64,000 nucleotides of DNA from positions 347,992 to 411,991 of the forward strand of contig NZ_QTXL01000002.1 of NCBI RefSeq assembly GCF_003461625.1, in the 5' to 3' direction. Below, piece by piece: positions 26,005 to 35,810 of this stretch. The stretch comes from Clostridium sp. AF15-31 (GTDB lineage Bacteria; Bacillota; Clostridia; Lachnospirales; Lachnospiraceae). A model generated the notes under the pieces. It ran no database searches. It worked only from the letters and a program-made list of their open reading frames with translations, and was not told the DNA's origin. Both the position numbers and the translations under genes were made by a program. The number at the start of each line of letters is the position of its first letter. The stretch's first letter is position 1.

Positions 26005-26748
26005 TCAAGACAGGGATTCAATTATTTCTACAGAATTGAATTTTCGGTCTACATATACCGCCAGAAATTCCTTTGCGATCATCATAAGTTCTTCCAGCAC
26101 GCTGTCTGAAACCGTGAAATTATACAGATTTCCAAGCGTTGCTCCATTAATATACTGAAGCACATATCTGGCGTCCTCTGATATATGGATACTTTTCTTA
26201 GCCTTGCTCCGGCAGTTCTCACACAGGATTCCACCGGATAAGGGATCAAATATCCGTGTCAGCCTGTCGCTTCCACAGATCGGGCAATGAAAGCTCTGCA
26301 GTCCCTGTCCAAAGATATCCATGATCTTCAGTTCATATACACAACGGATCAGTTTCACCGGCAGCAGTCCTTTTTTTAATGCATTCAGGCTGACAAACAG
26401 CAGATTCAGATAATCTGCCGACCGGTCACCTTCTCTTGTAAAATATGACATCATCTCACAAAAGTAAGATCCGTAACAGTATTTGTTCATATCAAAGGTC
26501 AGTTCATGAAAATATTCCTTTGCATCTACGTTGATAAGTGTATATGCATTTCTTCCCGGATATACAGTAAATGCTCCCATGACAAACAGCTGCGTCTTTG
26601 AGATCAACTGGCTGCTTGGTCGTCGGACTCCCTTTGCAAATGCTGTAATCTTCCCCTGCTCTCTGGTCAGTATAACAAGCCGTCTGTCATATTCTCCCTG
26701 AAGACCGGAGGAAAGCACGATTCCGTTTAATACTATCTCATCCTTCAT
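26005..26748 (-). CDS. recO: DNA repair protein RecO
   Basis: 247 residues. Mediates RecA loading and strand annealing in RecF-pathway repair. The N-terminal OB fold carries LNGIVLSSGLQGEYDRRLVILT and GKITAFAKGVRRPSS. A four-cysteine zinc site, CPICGSDRLTRIFDPLSGG then CENC, sits near 150-180, as in Gram-positive RecO. The ATG overlaps the era stop by four bases (ATGA), so translation is coupled. The era-recO-glyS order is common in Firmicutes. Confidence 0.95.
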   Translation of the reverse strand: MKDEIVLNGIVLSSGLQGEYDRRLVILTREQGKITAFAKGVRRPSSQLISKTQLFVMGAFTVYPGRNAYTLINVDAKEYFHELTFDMNKYCYGSYFCEMMSYFTREGDRSADYLNLLFVSLNALKKGLLPVKLIRCVYELKIMDIFGQGLQSFHCPICGSDRLTRIFDPLSGGILCENCRSKAKKSIHISEDARYVLQYINGATLGNLYNFTVSDSVLEELMMIAKEFLAVYVDRKFNSVEIIESLS

Positions 26749-27650
26749 GATTCATCCATCTTATAACCATAATTTCGAAGAAGGGTATCGGTATCCCGCC
26801 AATCCTTCTTCACCTTTACCCAAAGCTTCAGATTCACATGTGTATCTAATAGCTGTTCAATGCCATACCTTGCATTGCTGCCGATCTTTTTCAGCATTGC
26901 GCCCTGTTTTCCGATAATAATACCCTTATGGGAATCCCGCTCACAGATGATTGTTGCATCTATATCCATAAGCCGTCCATTCGGACGTTCCTTCATCGAA
27001 TCAATAACAACCGCGATTCCGTGTGGAATCTCTTTATCCAGAAGTCTTAAAGCCTGCTCCCGGATCAGTTCGGATACGATCTGTCGCTCCGGCTGATCGG
27101 TGATCGTGTCTTCATCATAGAACTGTGGTCCGTATGGAAGGTATTTGAACAGCGTCTTTATCAGTTCATCTTTGTTCTTTCCCTTTAATGCCGATACCGG
27201 AACGATCTCCGCATGACTGCAGGCATCCTTATAGGTCGAAATCGCCTTGAATACTTCTTCTTCACTTACCGCATCGATCTTATTTACCACAATGATGATC
27301 GGTGTCTTAACACGTTCTAACTGTTCAATGATATACCGTTCTCCTGCTCCGATAAATGTCGTTGCTTCAACGATCCACATAACGACATCTACTTCATTTA
27401 ATGTTCCCTCTGCCACCTTTAACATATATTCACCAAGCTTGTTCTTGGCCCTGTTGATTCCAGGTGTATCGAGGAAAACAATCTGTCCTTCATCCGAGGT
27501 ATACACGGTCTGAATACGGTTTCTTGTTGTCTGCGCCTTACTGCTCGTTATCGCGATTTTCTGTCCGATCAACTGATTCATCAGTGTGGATTTACCTACA
27601 TTTGGTCTTCCTATGATCGCAACAAATCCTGATTTGTATGTATCGTTCAT
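26745..27650 (-). CDS. era: GTPase Era
   Basis: 301 residues, family length. Binds the 3' end of 16S rRNA and assists 30S assembly. GTPase motifs: GRPNVGKSTLMNQLIG (about 14-29), DTPG in VFLDTPGINRAKNKLGEYM, NKID at VVNKIDAVSE, and SALKG. The C-terminal KH domain shows GKQGAMLKKIGSNAR and VNLKLWVKVKKDWRD. It overlaps recO downstream by four bases. Confidence 0.97.
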   Translation of the reverse strand: MNDTYKSGFVAIIGRPNVGKSTLMNQLIGQKIAITSSKAQTTRNRIQTVYTSDEGQIVFLDTPGINRAKNKLGEYMLKVAEGTLNEVDVVMWIVEATTFIGAGERYIIEQLERVKTPIIIVVNKIDAVSEEEVFKAISTYKDACSHAEIVPVSALKGKNKDELIKTLFKYLPYGPQFYDEDTITDQPERQIVSELIREQALRLLDKEIPHGIAVVIDSMKERPNGRLMDIDATIICERDSHKGIIIGKQGAMLKKIGSNARYGIEQLLDTHVNLKLWVKVKKDWRDTDTLLRNYGYKMDES

Positions 27651-27771
27651 ACTTCTCCTTCCATACTCTGTATGTATTCATGTTCTCCATTCGGCACAGA
27701 ATCCTGTAACCTGCCGGAGAACTATTTACAAATCTATATACTTATATCTTCTTTCGTTACTTCTGTAAAAA

Positions 27772-30702
27772 CTATAGATCTTTTACTTCTTTAAACTCTG
27801 CCCGATTCTGTTCGATCTTATCTTCCCCACCGATTGCACAGATAACCCCGCCATCTGTGATTGCCCGGATCACAGGTGCCAGTGAACGGATCGTTTCTAC
27901 ATTTGCAGTAAGCACCTGATCACGTTCTTTCTGAAGCTGCTCATCTGTAATACCTGCAAAGTAACAGGTCTGGCTGAATGCTCCTTCTGCTGATGGTGTC
28001 ATTGGAGAATCTAACTTCGCGATCGCACCGATCAGATATTTGGTCATATCTCTATCGCTTGCATCAAAGCCTGCCACATAGTCTGCTGCCTTCTTATAGA
28101 TATCATATGTCTCCATCAGGTTCGGATCTCTGTAGGATGTAAAATATCCCATTCCTGATCTGGCAAATGAACACATAGCTCCATATGCCCCACCCTTTAC
28201 ACGGATATTCTCCCAGAGATATCCATAGGAGAAGATCACCTGTAGGACTTCCAGTGCTCCGGTATATTCAAAACCTTTTTCTTTATAATTTCCTGCGAGA
28301 GCCGCATACTGTACCTGGCTTGCTGTCTTAAAGGCTTCGTTCTTAACAGCTTTTTTCATCACACGTTTTTCTGCAAAAGCAGGTCTGGTTGACAACTTTC
28401 TTGCAAACGCTTCAATATCTGCGCCCAATAATTCCTTGATATCATTGTCACCTGTATAAGAGATTGTTACCGCTCCTTTTCTGAGGATCTCGGCAAGCGT
28501 TGTCTGCAGCTTCTCAATGATCGCATCTGCATTCTGCTCAAAATCCTGATCCAGCTCCTGTAAGAAATGATAATATCCGATTCCCTCTGTCATATCCTTA
28601 AATGCCATCACATCTGAGACATAAGACATCGCGCGTGTTGCAGATGTGATATGCCCTGAGGATATCAGATCAGTCTTAAGTCCGGCCTTTTCTTCCGATA
28701 TAATCTCTTTCAATCTCTTCTTATCCGAAAGCTTCGATGTGAACAGGATCTCCTCGATCAGCTTCAGACCTTCTCCAAGCTTGTCATACATGGCCTTTGT
28801 CTTAACGGAGAAGAATGAAAGATGATCCTTCCCGCCATCCTTATACATGGCTCCTGTAGAAAATCCGATACCACCGGTATGGAAATTGATCTGATTGGAC
28901 AGTTCACTATATGTGTAATGCTCTGTATCCACATATTTGAAAATGCTGGTGAGCAGCTCTACATATGGAACAAACTCTGCATCCAGATCATTGATATCAA
29001 ATATAAACTCCAGATAACCAATTCCGTTAGTAAAGATATCATGACTTATTAATGGCATACCATAAATGCTATCCTCACGGTTCTTTAACGGATGGATCTC
29101 TTTTCTGATATCAGAAATATTAAGCAACGGAACCTTCTCCATATCCTCTGCCGGAGATGGTGTCTCCTGATATAATTTTAATTCCTTTGTATCTGATACA
29201 ACCTGTTCAAGCTCATTTTCCGTAAGAGAGGCCTTATAGTCTGCAAGCTTCTGCTTCTCTGCTGCATCATTCTCCTTATCAAGCCCCTTCTTCGGCTTCA
29301 TAACAAAAATCATACCAAAGGTATTCTGAACCAGCTTTTCCCAGATCAGTTCTTCAAAATATCCGGTTTTCAGACTTTCTTTCAATTCATCATATACTTC
29401 ATTTAACTTAAACATTTCAAGTGCAGATGCATCATCATACAGCCATGTATTAAATGCATCCAGACCCATCATAAGCCCCTTCGGAAATCTGCCGAAGTTT
29501 GCTTCCTTATGTTTAAACTCAAAATTATTGATCGCAGCCTCGATCGAAGTCCGATCGATCGCCTTTCCTTCTTCTCCATGCCCGGAAAGATCAGTCAGTG
29601 TATCCCTGATCACTGACACAAAACGTTCCTTATCGGACATATTTGCATTTCTTGCTACGATTGAAAAGATTGTCTGCCGGATCCCATCATCAAAGGAAGC
29701 AAAGACATCCTCTCCGATCCCTGCATCTACTAATGCTTTCTTCAAAGGTGCGCCCGGAGCGTCCATAATTGCGTATTCCAGTATATTCATGGCAACGGAC
29801 TGCTTCTTATCAAGGCTGCTGCCAACTACCATATTATAAGTTAAAAATGTCTGATTTTCTTCGCTCTCATTTTCTGCGATCGAATAAAAGCAGCTCTCAT
29901 CCTTCATCTGTTCATAGGCTGTCTGCACAGCGATCGCAGAATCAATCTCTCTATAATCAAAGCTTGAGAGATACTCCTTATCGATATAGTCCAGTTCTTT
30001 ATACATATCAAGATCACCATACAGATAAATATAACTGTTTGACGGATGATAATACTTTCTGTGAAAATCAAGAAAACGTTCCTGACTTAATGTTGGAATC
30101 GCCGCAGGATCACCACCGGATTCATTCTTGTATGGTGTGTCAGCAAGAAGAAGTTTTTCAATTTTTGAATACATCTGCTGTTCCGGAGATGAAAATGCAC
30201 CCTTCATCTCATTAAACACAACACCATTATAGATCAGTTCCCCTTCTACAGTTTCAAGTTCATAATGCCAGCCTTCCTGACGCATGATCTCTGTATGTTC
30301 ATAAATATTCGGATAGAATACCGCATCCAGATAGACATCCATAAGATTTTCAAAATCCTTTTCGTTACAGCTTGCAATCGGATATACCGTCTTATCAGAA
30401 TATGTCATTGCATTTAAAAACGTATTTAATGAACCCTTTGCCAGTTCTACAAACGGGTCTTTTACCGGATATTTTCTGGAACCGCATAATACCGAATGTT
30501 CCAGAATATGCGGAATACCGGAATCATCATACGGCGGTGTCCGGAATCCGATATTAAACACCTTGTTCTCATCATCATTAGCAATTACAAGCACTCTGGC
30601 CTTTGTCTTCTTGTGGCTTAAGATATAACCTGTTCCATTTACTTCAGGGATCTTTTCTTCTGTTATGATGTCATACCCTGTTAATTCTTTTAAGTCTCTC
30701 AA
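27772..30702 (-). CDS. M16C-family metalloprotease (presequence protease-like)
   Basis: 976 residues, typical of the PreP/Cym1 group, which cuts peptides in a closed chamber. The inverted zinc motif HILEH (HxxEH) is near residue 65, followed by CGSRKYPVKDPFVEL and LNTFLNAMTYSDKTVYP; the third zinc ligand is expected in the EMKGAFSSPEQQMYSKIE region. The second M16 half is present, with VKGGAYGAMCSFARSGMGYF near 860. No signal peptide, so cytosolic. The start is TTG with AAGGAGG nine bases upstream, lying inside the tail of the cdd mRNA, so the pair cdd-protease is likely an operon. Confidence 0.93.
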   Translation of the reverse strand: MRDLKELTGYDIITEEKIPEVNGTGYILSHKKTKARVLVIANDDENKVFNIGFRTPPYDDSGIPHILEHSVLCGSRKYPVKDPFVELAKGSLNTFLNAMTYSDKTVYPIASCNEKDFENLMDVYLDAVFYPNIYEHTEIMRQEGWHYELETVEGELIYNGVVFNEMKGAFSSPEQQMYSKIEKLLLADTPYKNESGGDPAAIPTLSQERFLDFHRKYYHPSNSYIYLYGDLDMYKELDYIDKEYLSSFDYREIDSAIAVQTAYEQMKDESCFYSIAENESEENQTFLTYNMVVGSSLDKKQSVAMNILEYAIMDAPGAPLKKALVDAGIGEDVFASFDDGIRQTIFSIVARNANMSDKERFVSVIRDTLTDLSGHGEEGKAIDRTSIEAAINNFEFKHKEANFGRFPKGLMMGLDAFNTWLYDDASALEMFKLNEVYDELKESLKTGYFEELIWEKLVQNTFGMIFVMKPKKGLDKENDAAEKQKLADYKASLTENELEQVVSDTKELKLYQETPSPAEDMEKVPLLNISDIRKEIHPLKNREDSIYGMPLISHDIFTNGIGYLEFIFDINDLDAEFVPYVELLTSIFKYVDTEHYTYSELSNQINFHTGGIGFSTGAMYKDGGKDHLSFFSVKTKAMYDKLGEGLKLIEEILFTSKLSDKKRLKEIISEEKAGLKTDLISSGHITSATRAMSYVSDVMAFKDMTEGIGYYHFLQELDQDFEQNADAIIEKLQTTLAEILRKGAVTISYTGDNDIKELLGADIEAFARKLSTRPAFAEKRVMKKAVKNEAFKTASQVQYAALAGNYKEKGFEYTGALEVLQVIFSYGYLWENIRVKGGAYGAMCSFARSGMGYFTSYRDPNLMETYDIYKKAADYVAGFDASDRDMTKYLIGAIAKLDSPMTPSAEGAFSQTCYFAGITDEQLQKERDQVLTANVETIRSLAPVIRAITDGGVICAIGGEDKIEQNRAEFKEVKDL

Positions 30703-30715
30703 TCTGATGCCTCCT

Positions 30716-31132
30716 TTATTCTTCTTTATTCAAATGAAATGTCTCCGGAAGCAGCTCTTCTACCGAATACATCCTATATTCCTGTTTGTTCTTTGCTACA
30801 ACGATCACGCAGCCTTGTTCGGCAAATTCGGCAATGACCTGTCTGCATATCCCACATGGATAAGTATAGTCACATTCTCCGTTCTTTAGTCCGCCAACGA
30901 TCGCGATCGCAGACAGCTTTCTGCACCCTTCACTGACTGCCTTAAAAACAGCCGTCCGTTCCGCACAGTTTGTTGCCCCATAGGAAGCATTCTCTATGTT
31001 GCATCCTGTATAATAACTTCCATTCTCCATCTTTACACAGGCTCCCACCTGAAAATTCGAATATGGCGCATATGCCTTTGTTCTTGCCTGCATCGCAAGC
31101 TCAATCATCTCTGAAATCTCGTTTTCATTCAT
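30716..31132 (-). CDS. cdd: cytidine deaminase
   Basis: 138 residues, the usual size of the tetrameric enzyme. Deaminates cytidine and deoxycytidine to uridines for pyrimidine salvage. The zinc site is complete: CAE in TNCAERTAVFKAVSEG (Cys, catalytic Glu) and PCGICRQVIAEF (two Cys). The substrate loop YAPYSNFQVGAC is intact. It is the first gene of a probable cdd-protease unit; the stretch upstream holds the second structured element. Confidence 0.96.
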   Translation of the reverse strand: MNENEISEMIELAMQARTKAYAPYSNFQVGACVKMENGSYYTGCNIENASYGATNCAERTAVFKAVSEGCRKLSAIAIVGGLKNGECDYTYPCGICRQVIAEFAEQGCVIVVAKNKQEYRMYSVEELLPETFHLNKEE

Positions 31133-31249
31133 ACAAATTTCCTCTTACTTCCTGTTACATGGAACTAACGTACCACCCATAAATATAGCCTATTTTCCAT
31201 GTGTTTGCAATGCGATTCTGGCGTATTCTAACTGCAAACTATACAAAAC

Positions 31250-31446
31250 AGATTGACAGTGGTCTCACCTATTATTACACAAGACATTCTCATTCTATCC
31301 TCATGTAGCGGTACATAAGGCAGCAAAATACGCTGCCCAAGTACCGACATTCGTAACTGAGACCTTAGCTCGACTTGATCGAGGTTAGTTCGGAGTTACA
31401 CAGAGTGGATAGGCTTGTTACATAATAGTAAGACCACTGTCAATCT
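31250..31446 (-). ncRNA. structured RNA-like element, copy 2
   Basis: A 197-nt branched inverted repeat. The outer stem 31250-31265/31431-31446 is 16 bp and perfect. Inside it follow CTATTAT/ATAATAG, ACAAG/CTTGT and CTATCC/GGATAG, then ATGT/ACAT enclosing a long hairpin (CGGTAC/GTACCG and GGCAGC/GCTGCC). The core is GTAACTGAGACCTTA (31353-31367), then CGAGGTTAGTTC, then GAGTTACACAG ending at 31403; GTAACT pairs with AGTTAC. It shares core and fold with 517-712 but not stem sequence. It lies 25 nt after the stop of the minus-strand histidine kinase gene and is followed on that strand by GTTTTG. The rest of 31133-31471 holds no gene. Confidence 0.65.
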
Positions 31447-31471
31447 ACTATTTAAAATTTCTACTCTCTAT

Positions 31472-33031
31472 TTAAAAATAAATCATTATTTCAAATTCAC
31501 CGTCTTCTGTTTTTAAACTTCCGTGGTAGCCAAATATCTGCATGATCTCCTGCACGATGCTCAATCCGATTCCGCTTCCGCTTCTGCCGGTTCTTGCTTC
31601 GTCTCCCTTTACAAATGGCTTCCATAACTCCTCCGGATCGGTTGTAATCGGCTGTTCCATCGGATTGCTAAGGATCAGATGATCTTCCTTTAATACCAGC
31701 CGGATCACACTTCCTTTCAGTGAATACTTAATTGCATTTACAAACAGATTCTCTAACATATGGGAAAGCATCAGCGGATCACCTTTTACCGTACAGTTTC
31801 CTGACATTCTTACCTCCAGACCTTTTTCATCCAGAAGATTCTGATACCGTTCCTGTAACGGCTCCCATATCTGTTCGATGCTTACAGACTCTGTCTGTAA
31901 CGCTTCCATTTTACCAAGCTTGATATACTCGCTTAACTGACATAAAAGTTCATTCATGTAAGATGTATTTTCCAAAATAACATCTATGTAATGCCGGCAC
32001 TCTCCTGTCTGGTTTAACTGTTTCAGATTCTCTGCATACCCGGAAATTGCCATCAATGGACTTTTTACATCATGTGCAAGTGCTGTAATAACCGTTTCTT
32101 TTCTCTCTGCATCTTCCATCTGTGAAAATGTCCGTCTACAGGATATAAACGCAGTCAAGATCGTTGCAATTATAATGAGAAATACAACTGCAAGCCCTCC
32201 ATAAAATAACCAGATGCCTTCTGTATGCCAGCCAAATGGATCTGCATACATAGCGGATACGATATAATATATATCATTGTCAAAAACGACATACTGACTT
32301 TTAAAATAATAGTTTCCACCCAAACAACCACTTATACTCTCTGTTATATCTGCCGGATGTGCTCCATAAGTCTCCATCTTAGCCAGCAAATACCTGCTCG
32401 TCTTACTATACTGATTGGCATCATCTACTCTACCATGAAGACTCCATGCAAATTCCCCTGCATCAGCATTTTGAACCACCTGCCGGAAAGAAGGCATAAT
32501 CGGTGAATCCATCTGTACTTTGGACTGCATCTGCTCCATATCATCCTCTATATCCTGTACCTGTTGTTCTAATTTTTCTGTATCATTTTCGTCTGTATGC
32601 TTCGTAGTTTCTGTTTCTTGATTTTCATCTGCAGCATTTACACCGTCTTTTTCTTCTATATTGTCTACTGCATCTGAGTTTTCCAAATGCCGCCTGTAAA
32701 CTGCTGTCAAAAAATATGGTGTATTTTCCTCCGCAAAGATCTCCTGTATTCTATTACAGGCTTCCTCTATATCTGTCATACCTGCAATATCTTCCTGACA
32801 TTCAGCCAAACTTGCACTGACACTATTTGTTGATACCTGAAAATATTCTTTTAATTCCAGATTGACCTGATTTCTGTAATAACCAATCACCAGCAGATAC
32901 AATATTATGCTGACTGCTATAATGCCAGATGAAATCCATATCCATTTTCTTTTTATCTTTTGTCTTTTTCTTTTCTGCCGCTCCGACAATAATGCATTTC
33001 TTTTTTTATCATTCTTTTTGTTCTTTTTCAT
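31472..33031 (-). CDS. membrane sensor histidine kinase
   Basis: 519 residues from the ATG at 33031, which overlaps the response-regulator gene by 23 nt. A very basic N-terminus leads into helix 1 (WIWISSGIIAVSIILYLLVIG). An extracellular sensor of about 240 residues follows; it includes an acidic, coiled-coil-like stretch (ENDTEKLEQQVQDIEDDMEQ). Helix 2 is GGLAVVFLIIIATILTAF. The HisKA box is ALAHDVKSPLMAISGYAENL and the ATPase has NLFVNAIKYS and GRSGSGIGLSIVQEIM. It phosphorylates the partner regulator upstream; the signal is unknown. Structured element copy 2 begins 25 nt after its stop. Confidence 0.93.
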   Translation of the reverse strand: MKKNKKNDKKRNALLSERQKRKRQKIKRKWIWISSGIIAVSIILYLLVIGYYRNQVNLELKEYFQVSTNSVSASLAECQEDIAGMTDIEEACNRIQEIFAEENTPYFLTAVYRRHLENSDAVDNIEEKDGVNAADENQETETTKHTDENDTEKLEQQVQDIEDDMEQMQSKVQMDSPIMPSFRQVVQNADAGEFAWSLHGRVDDANQYSKTSRYLLAKMETYGAHPADITESISGCLGGNYYFKSQYVVFDNDIYYIVSAMYADPFGWHTEGIWLFYGGLAVVFLIIIATILTAFISCRRTFSQMEDAERKETVITALAHDVKSPLMAISGYAENLKQLNQTGECRHYIDVILENTSYMNELLCQLSEYIKLGKMEALQTESVSIEQIWEPLQERYQNLLDEKGLEVRMSGNCTVKGDPLMLSHMLENLFVNAIKYSLKGSVIRLVLKEDHLILSNPMEQPITTDPEELWKPFVKGDEARTGRSGSGIGLSIVQEIMQIFGYHGSLKTEDGEFEIMIYF

Positions 33032-33713
33032 CGTCATCACCCCGTATCTGATATCCATTTCCTATCACTGTTTTAATCTGCTTTCCTGCACTTCCAAGAT
33101 GTTTTCGAATCTTTCGAATGTGATTATCCACACAACGATCACTGCCTTCATAATCATAACCCCATACACCGATCAGCAGCCGTTCTCTTGCCACAGTCTT
33201 ATTTTTGTTCTCAAGCAACATCCGCAACAATGCAAACTCTTTTGGCGCAAGTTCTATTTCCTGAGAATCCACAAGGACCCTATACTCCGATGGCTTCATA
33301 TGTATCCTGCCACAGACCAGCTCTCCGGTTCTGCTGAGATCCTTTGACCGTCTGATCAGTGCCTTGCATTTCGCATATAAGGTCACAAGAGAAAATGGTT
33401 TGATGATATAATCGTCACAGCCGAGATCATAGCCAAGCAGGATATCCCGTTCGGAAATTCTGGCTGTTAAAAACAGGATCGGAACCATGCTCGTCCTACG
33501 CATCTCCCGACAAATCGCAAATCCATCCATCCCCGGAAGCATGATGTCTAACAATACAAGATCCACCCGTTCCGTCTCAAATAAATCCAGCCCGTCCTGT
33601 CCATTCTGTGCCGTCCGTACTACAATCTCATTTTCGCTTTCTCTGGTAAAATAATCTTTCACTACTTCGCAGATCTGTTCATCATCTTCAATCATCAGTA
33701 TCTGATATGTCAT
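33009..33713 (-). CDS. OmpR/PhoB-family response regulator
   Basis: 234 residues. The receiver domain shows MIEDDEQICEVV, the phospho-Asp in VDLVLLDIMLPGMDGF, LTA near 85 and the conserved Lys in DDYIIKPFSL. The C-terminal winged-helix domain ends YDYEGSDRCVDNHIRKIRKHL. It overlaps the histidine kinase gene that follows, the usual arrangement of a cognate pair. The target genes are unknown. Confidence 0.95.
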   Translation of the reverse strand: MTYQILMIEDDEQICEVVKDYFTRESENEIVVRTAQNGQDGLDLFETERVDLVLLDIMLPGMDGFAICREMRRTSMVPILFLTARISERDILLGYDLGCDDYIIKPFSLVTLYAKCKALIRRSKDLSRTGELVCGRIHMKPSEYRVLVDSQEIELAPKEFALLRMLLENKNKTVARERLLIGVWGYDYEGSDRCVDNHIRKIRKHLGSAGKQIKTVIGNGYQIRGDDDEKEQKE

Positions 33714-33773
33714 ATTTCTTACCTCCTTGCGCCTATCTTAACAGTATCATATGACTTTTAAATGTTCTTACAT

Positions 33774-33813
33774 AAAAAGCCTAAATAGAGTTTACTGCTC
33801 TATTCAGGCTTTC
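33774..33813 (-). terminator. terminator of the glycerate kinase gene
   Basis: AAAGCCTGAATAGAG pairs with CTCTATTTAGGCTTT (one mismatch) around a short loop, ending in a U-run on the minus strand, just after the stop at 33821. Confidence 0.8.
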
Positions 33814-33820
33814 TTATTTG

Positions 33821-35086
33821 CTATAGTTTCTCCTCCACAGCTCGTTCCATATTCTGCATGGCACATTCTGTCTGCATGGCTCTCCCTCGTTCCTCTTCGG
33901 AAAGTCCGTCGGTTATGGAATAACATGCATCAAACAAGCCGCTCTCCATACATTGTTCGAAGCCTTTCCCGAAGCAGCCTGCAAATGCAACCACTTTTTT
34001 CTTCTGTGCTTTTGCAAGTTTCGCTACGCCTGCCGGAGTTTTTCCCATTAACGTCTGTGCATCCATCCTGCCCTCTCCGGTAATAACCAGATCGACATTT
34101 TTTATTCTTTCTTTTAAATGAATCTCGTCAAATACTATATCAATTCCCGGTCGTAATCTTGCATGCAGGAACATTAGAAATGCATATCCAAGACCGCCTG
34201 CTGCACCTGCTCCCGGTGTCATACGATTTATTATGCTGTCCATCTGACACTTCTCCGGATCTGTATTCATTTGCACTTTATCCTGCTTACAGCCTGACCA
34301 GTTCTGCTGTTCTACCAGATCTGCATAACGCACCATGGATTTCTCCATGTTCTCTACCATCTGAGCATCTGCTCCCTTTTGCGGTGCAAAGATATGGCTG
34401 CATCCATTCTCTCCAACCAGCGGATTTGTAACGTCACAGGCAATCTGAAATGAACATACTGAAAGCTCCGGTAACATATCTTCTATGTGAATCCCGCATA
34501 CTTTGGAAAGTTCTTCTGCTCCATAGCAAACTTCGTTTCCATGTTCGTCAAGAAAATGGCATCCAAGTGCCTGCAGCATTCCGATCCCGGCATCATTTGT
34601 TGCGCTTCCGCCAATCCCTATAATAAAGCTCCGGCATCCATGCAGCATGGCATCCTTTATCATCTCGCCTACTCCATATGTAGTTGTATGCATCGGATTT
34701 CTGGCTGACTCCGGTACAAGCGGAAGTCCTGCTGCCTCTGCCATCTCGATTAATGCTACTTTTTCTCCTTCTTCATCATAACTGATATAAGAAGCCTTTA
34801 CGACCTGTCCAAGCGGTCCTGTTACATTAACTGTATGACGTTTCATGTTCGATTTTCCATAGGCGATCGCATCCATGGTTCCCTCTCCGCCATCTGCAAC
34901 CGGAACTACTTCGATCTCACAATTCTTATAATTTTTCTCCAGACCTTTTTTAACCGCCATGCCTGCCTGAACAGATGTCATACTGCCCTTAAAAGAATCA
35001 ACAGCCGCCAGAACCTTAAGCGGTCTTTCTCTCAATTTCAGATCATCCTGCAATATGGTGTCATGTATTTCACATGTTCGATTCAT
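33821..35086 (-). CDS. glycerate kinase
   Basis: 421 residues from the ATG at 35086 (GGGAGG nine bases upstream). Phosphorylates glycerate to phosphoglycerate, feeding lower glycolysis. Family features: LKVLAAVDSFKGSMTSVQAG, VVPVADGGEGTMDAI, IGIGGSATNDAGIGMLQALG, TPGAGAAGGLGYAFL and VDLVITGEGRMDAQT. A polar stretch of about 25 residues (near 260-290, with KCQMDSIINRM) precedes the PGAGAAGG loop and makes the protein longer than the common form of about 380. Upstream neighbour is the rhomboid gene; no dedicated glycerate uptake gene is nearby. Confidence 0.92.
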   Translation of the reverse strand: MNRTCEIHDTILQDDLKLRERPLKVLAAVDSFKGSMTSVQAGMAVKKGLEKNYKNCEIEVVPVADGGEGTMDAIAYGKSNMKRHTVNVTGPLGQVVKASYISYDEEGEKVALIEMAEAAGLPLVPESARNPMHTTTYGVGEMIKDAMLHGCRSFIIGIGGSATNDAGIGMLQALGCHFLDEHGNEVCYGAEELSKVCGIHIEDMLPELSVCSFQIACDVTNPLVGENGCSHIFAPQKGADAQMVENMEKSMVRYADLVEQQNWSGCKQDKVQMNTDPEKCQMDSIINRMTPGAGAAGGLGYAFLMFLHARLRPGIDIVFDEIHLKERIKNVDLVITGEGRMDAQTLMGKTPAGVAKLAKAQKKKVVAFAGCFGKGFEQCMESGLFDACYSITDGLSEEERGRAMQTECAMQNMERAVEEKL

Positions 35087-35119
35087 TTGAGAAGTCCTCC
35101 CTTGCAAATATCACACCGT

Positions 35120-35683
35120 TTATTTCCGGTTCAGATTATATCCGACAACTGCACCCACAATACCGCCAACGATATGTGCCATATTCGAGATATTGTCCTG
35201 TACTGCGATACCTTCATATACCTGCTGTCCGATAAAGATGATCGCAACCAGAATAAAGGATAACGGAATTTCGCCTGCTCGGAATCCGGTAAAGGACGCC
35301 AGCACGATAAATGCAAATACGACACCACTCGCTCCACAAAGTGCTACATTCCAGAAAAAGATGTAATTCACAATACCGGTCGCAAGTGCTGTTACACCGA
35401 TCACTTCCAACATTTCTTTCGAACCATATTTTTCTTCTAACATCGGTCCAAGCAATAACAGATAGGAGGCATTTCCGATAAAATGACTCCATCCTACATG
35501 CCCGAATACATGTGTAAAGAATCGCAGATATGTGAGTGGATTTGTAAGCGATGAATGATATGTCATAAATAATAACCGGGTACTTCCGCCACCGGTCAGT
35601 ACCCCAAGCAGCGTTACAACAAAACAAATAAATACAAAGCCCAGCGTCACCGGCGCGTTAAATGTGATCTTTAATTTTCTCAT
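35120..35683 (-). CDS. rhomboid-family intramembrane protein
   Basis: 187 residues from the ATG at 35683 (GGGGAGG upstream). Six hydrophobic helices. The catalytic serine motif GASG is present in LCGASGVVFAFIV, the partner His lies in MAHIVGGIVGAVVGY, and the loop HVFGHVGWSHFIGNASYLLLLG matches the H-x3-N region of rhomboid proteases. It should be an active intramembrane serine protease, short like other bacterial forms. The substrate is unknown. The glycerate kinase gene follows 33 nt downstream. Confidence 0.9.
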   Translation of the reverse strand: MRKLKITFNAPVTLGFVFICFVVTLLGVLTGGGSTRLLFMTYHSSLTNPLTYLRFFTHVFGHVGWSHFIGNASYLLLLGPMLEEKYGSKEMLEVIGVTALATGIVNYIFFWNVALCGASGVVFAFIVLASFTGFRAGEIPLSFILVAIIFIGQQVYEGIAVQDNISNMAHIVGGIVGAVVGYNLNRK

Positions 35684-35810
35684 CTGTATATACCTCCCCA
35701 TATAGAATGAATAGCTTTATTATACCCTATTTATGTATAAATACAAAGAGCCGCTTCGACTCTTTTACCCCAGAACAAAATTGCTTTACAGAATAAATAT
35801 TTCTATAAAA

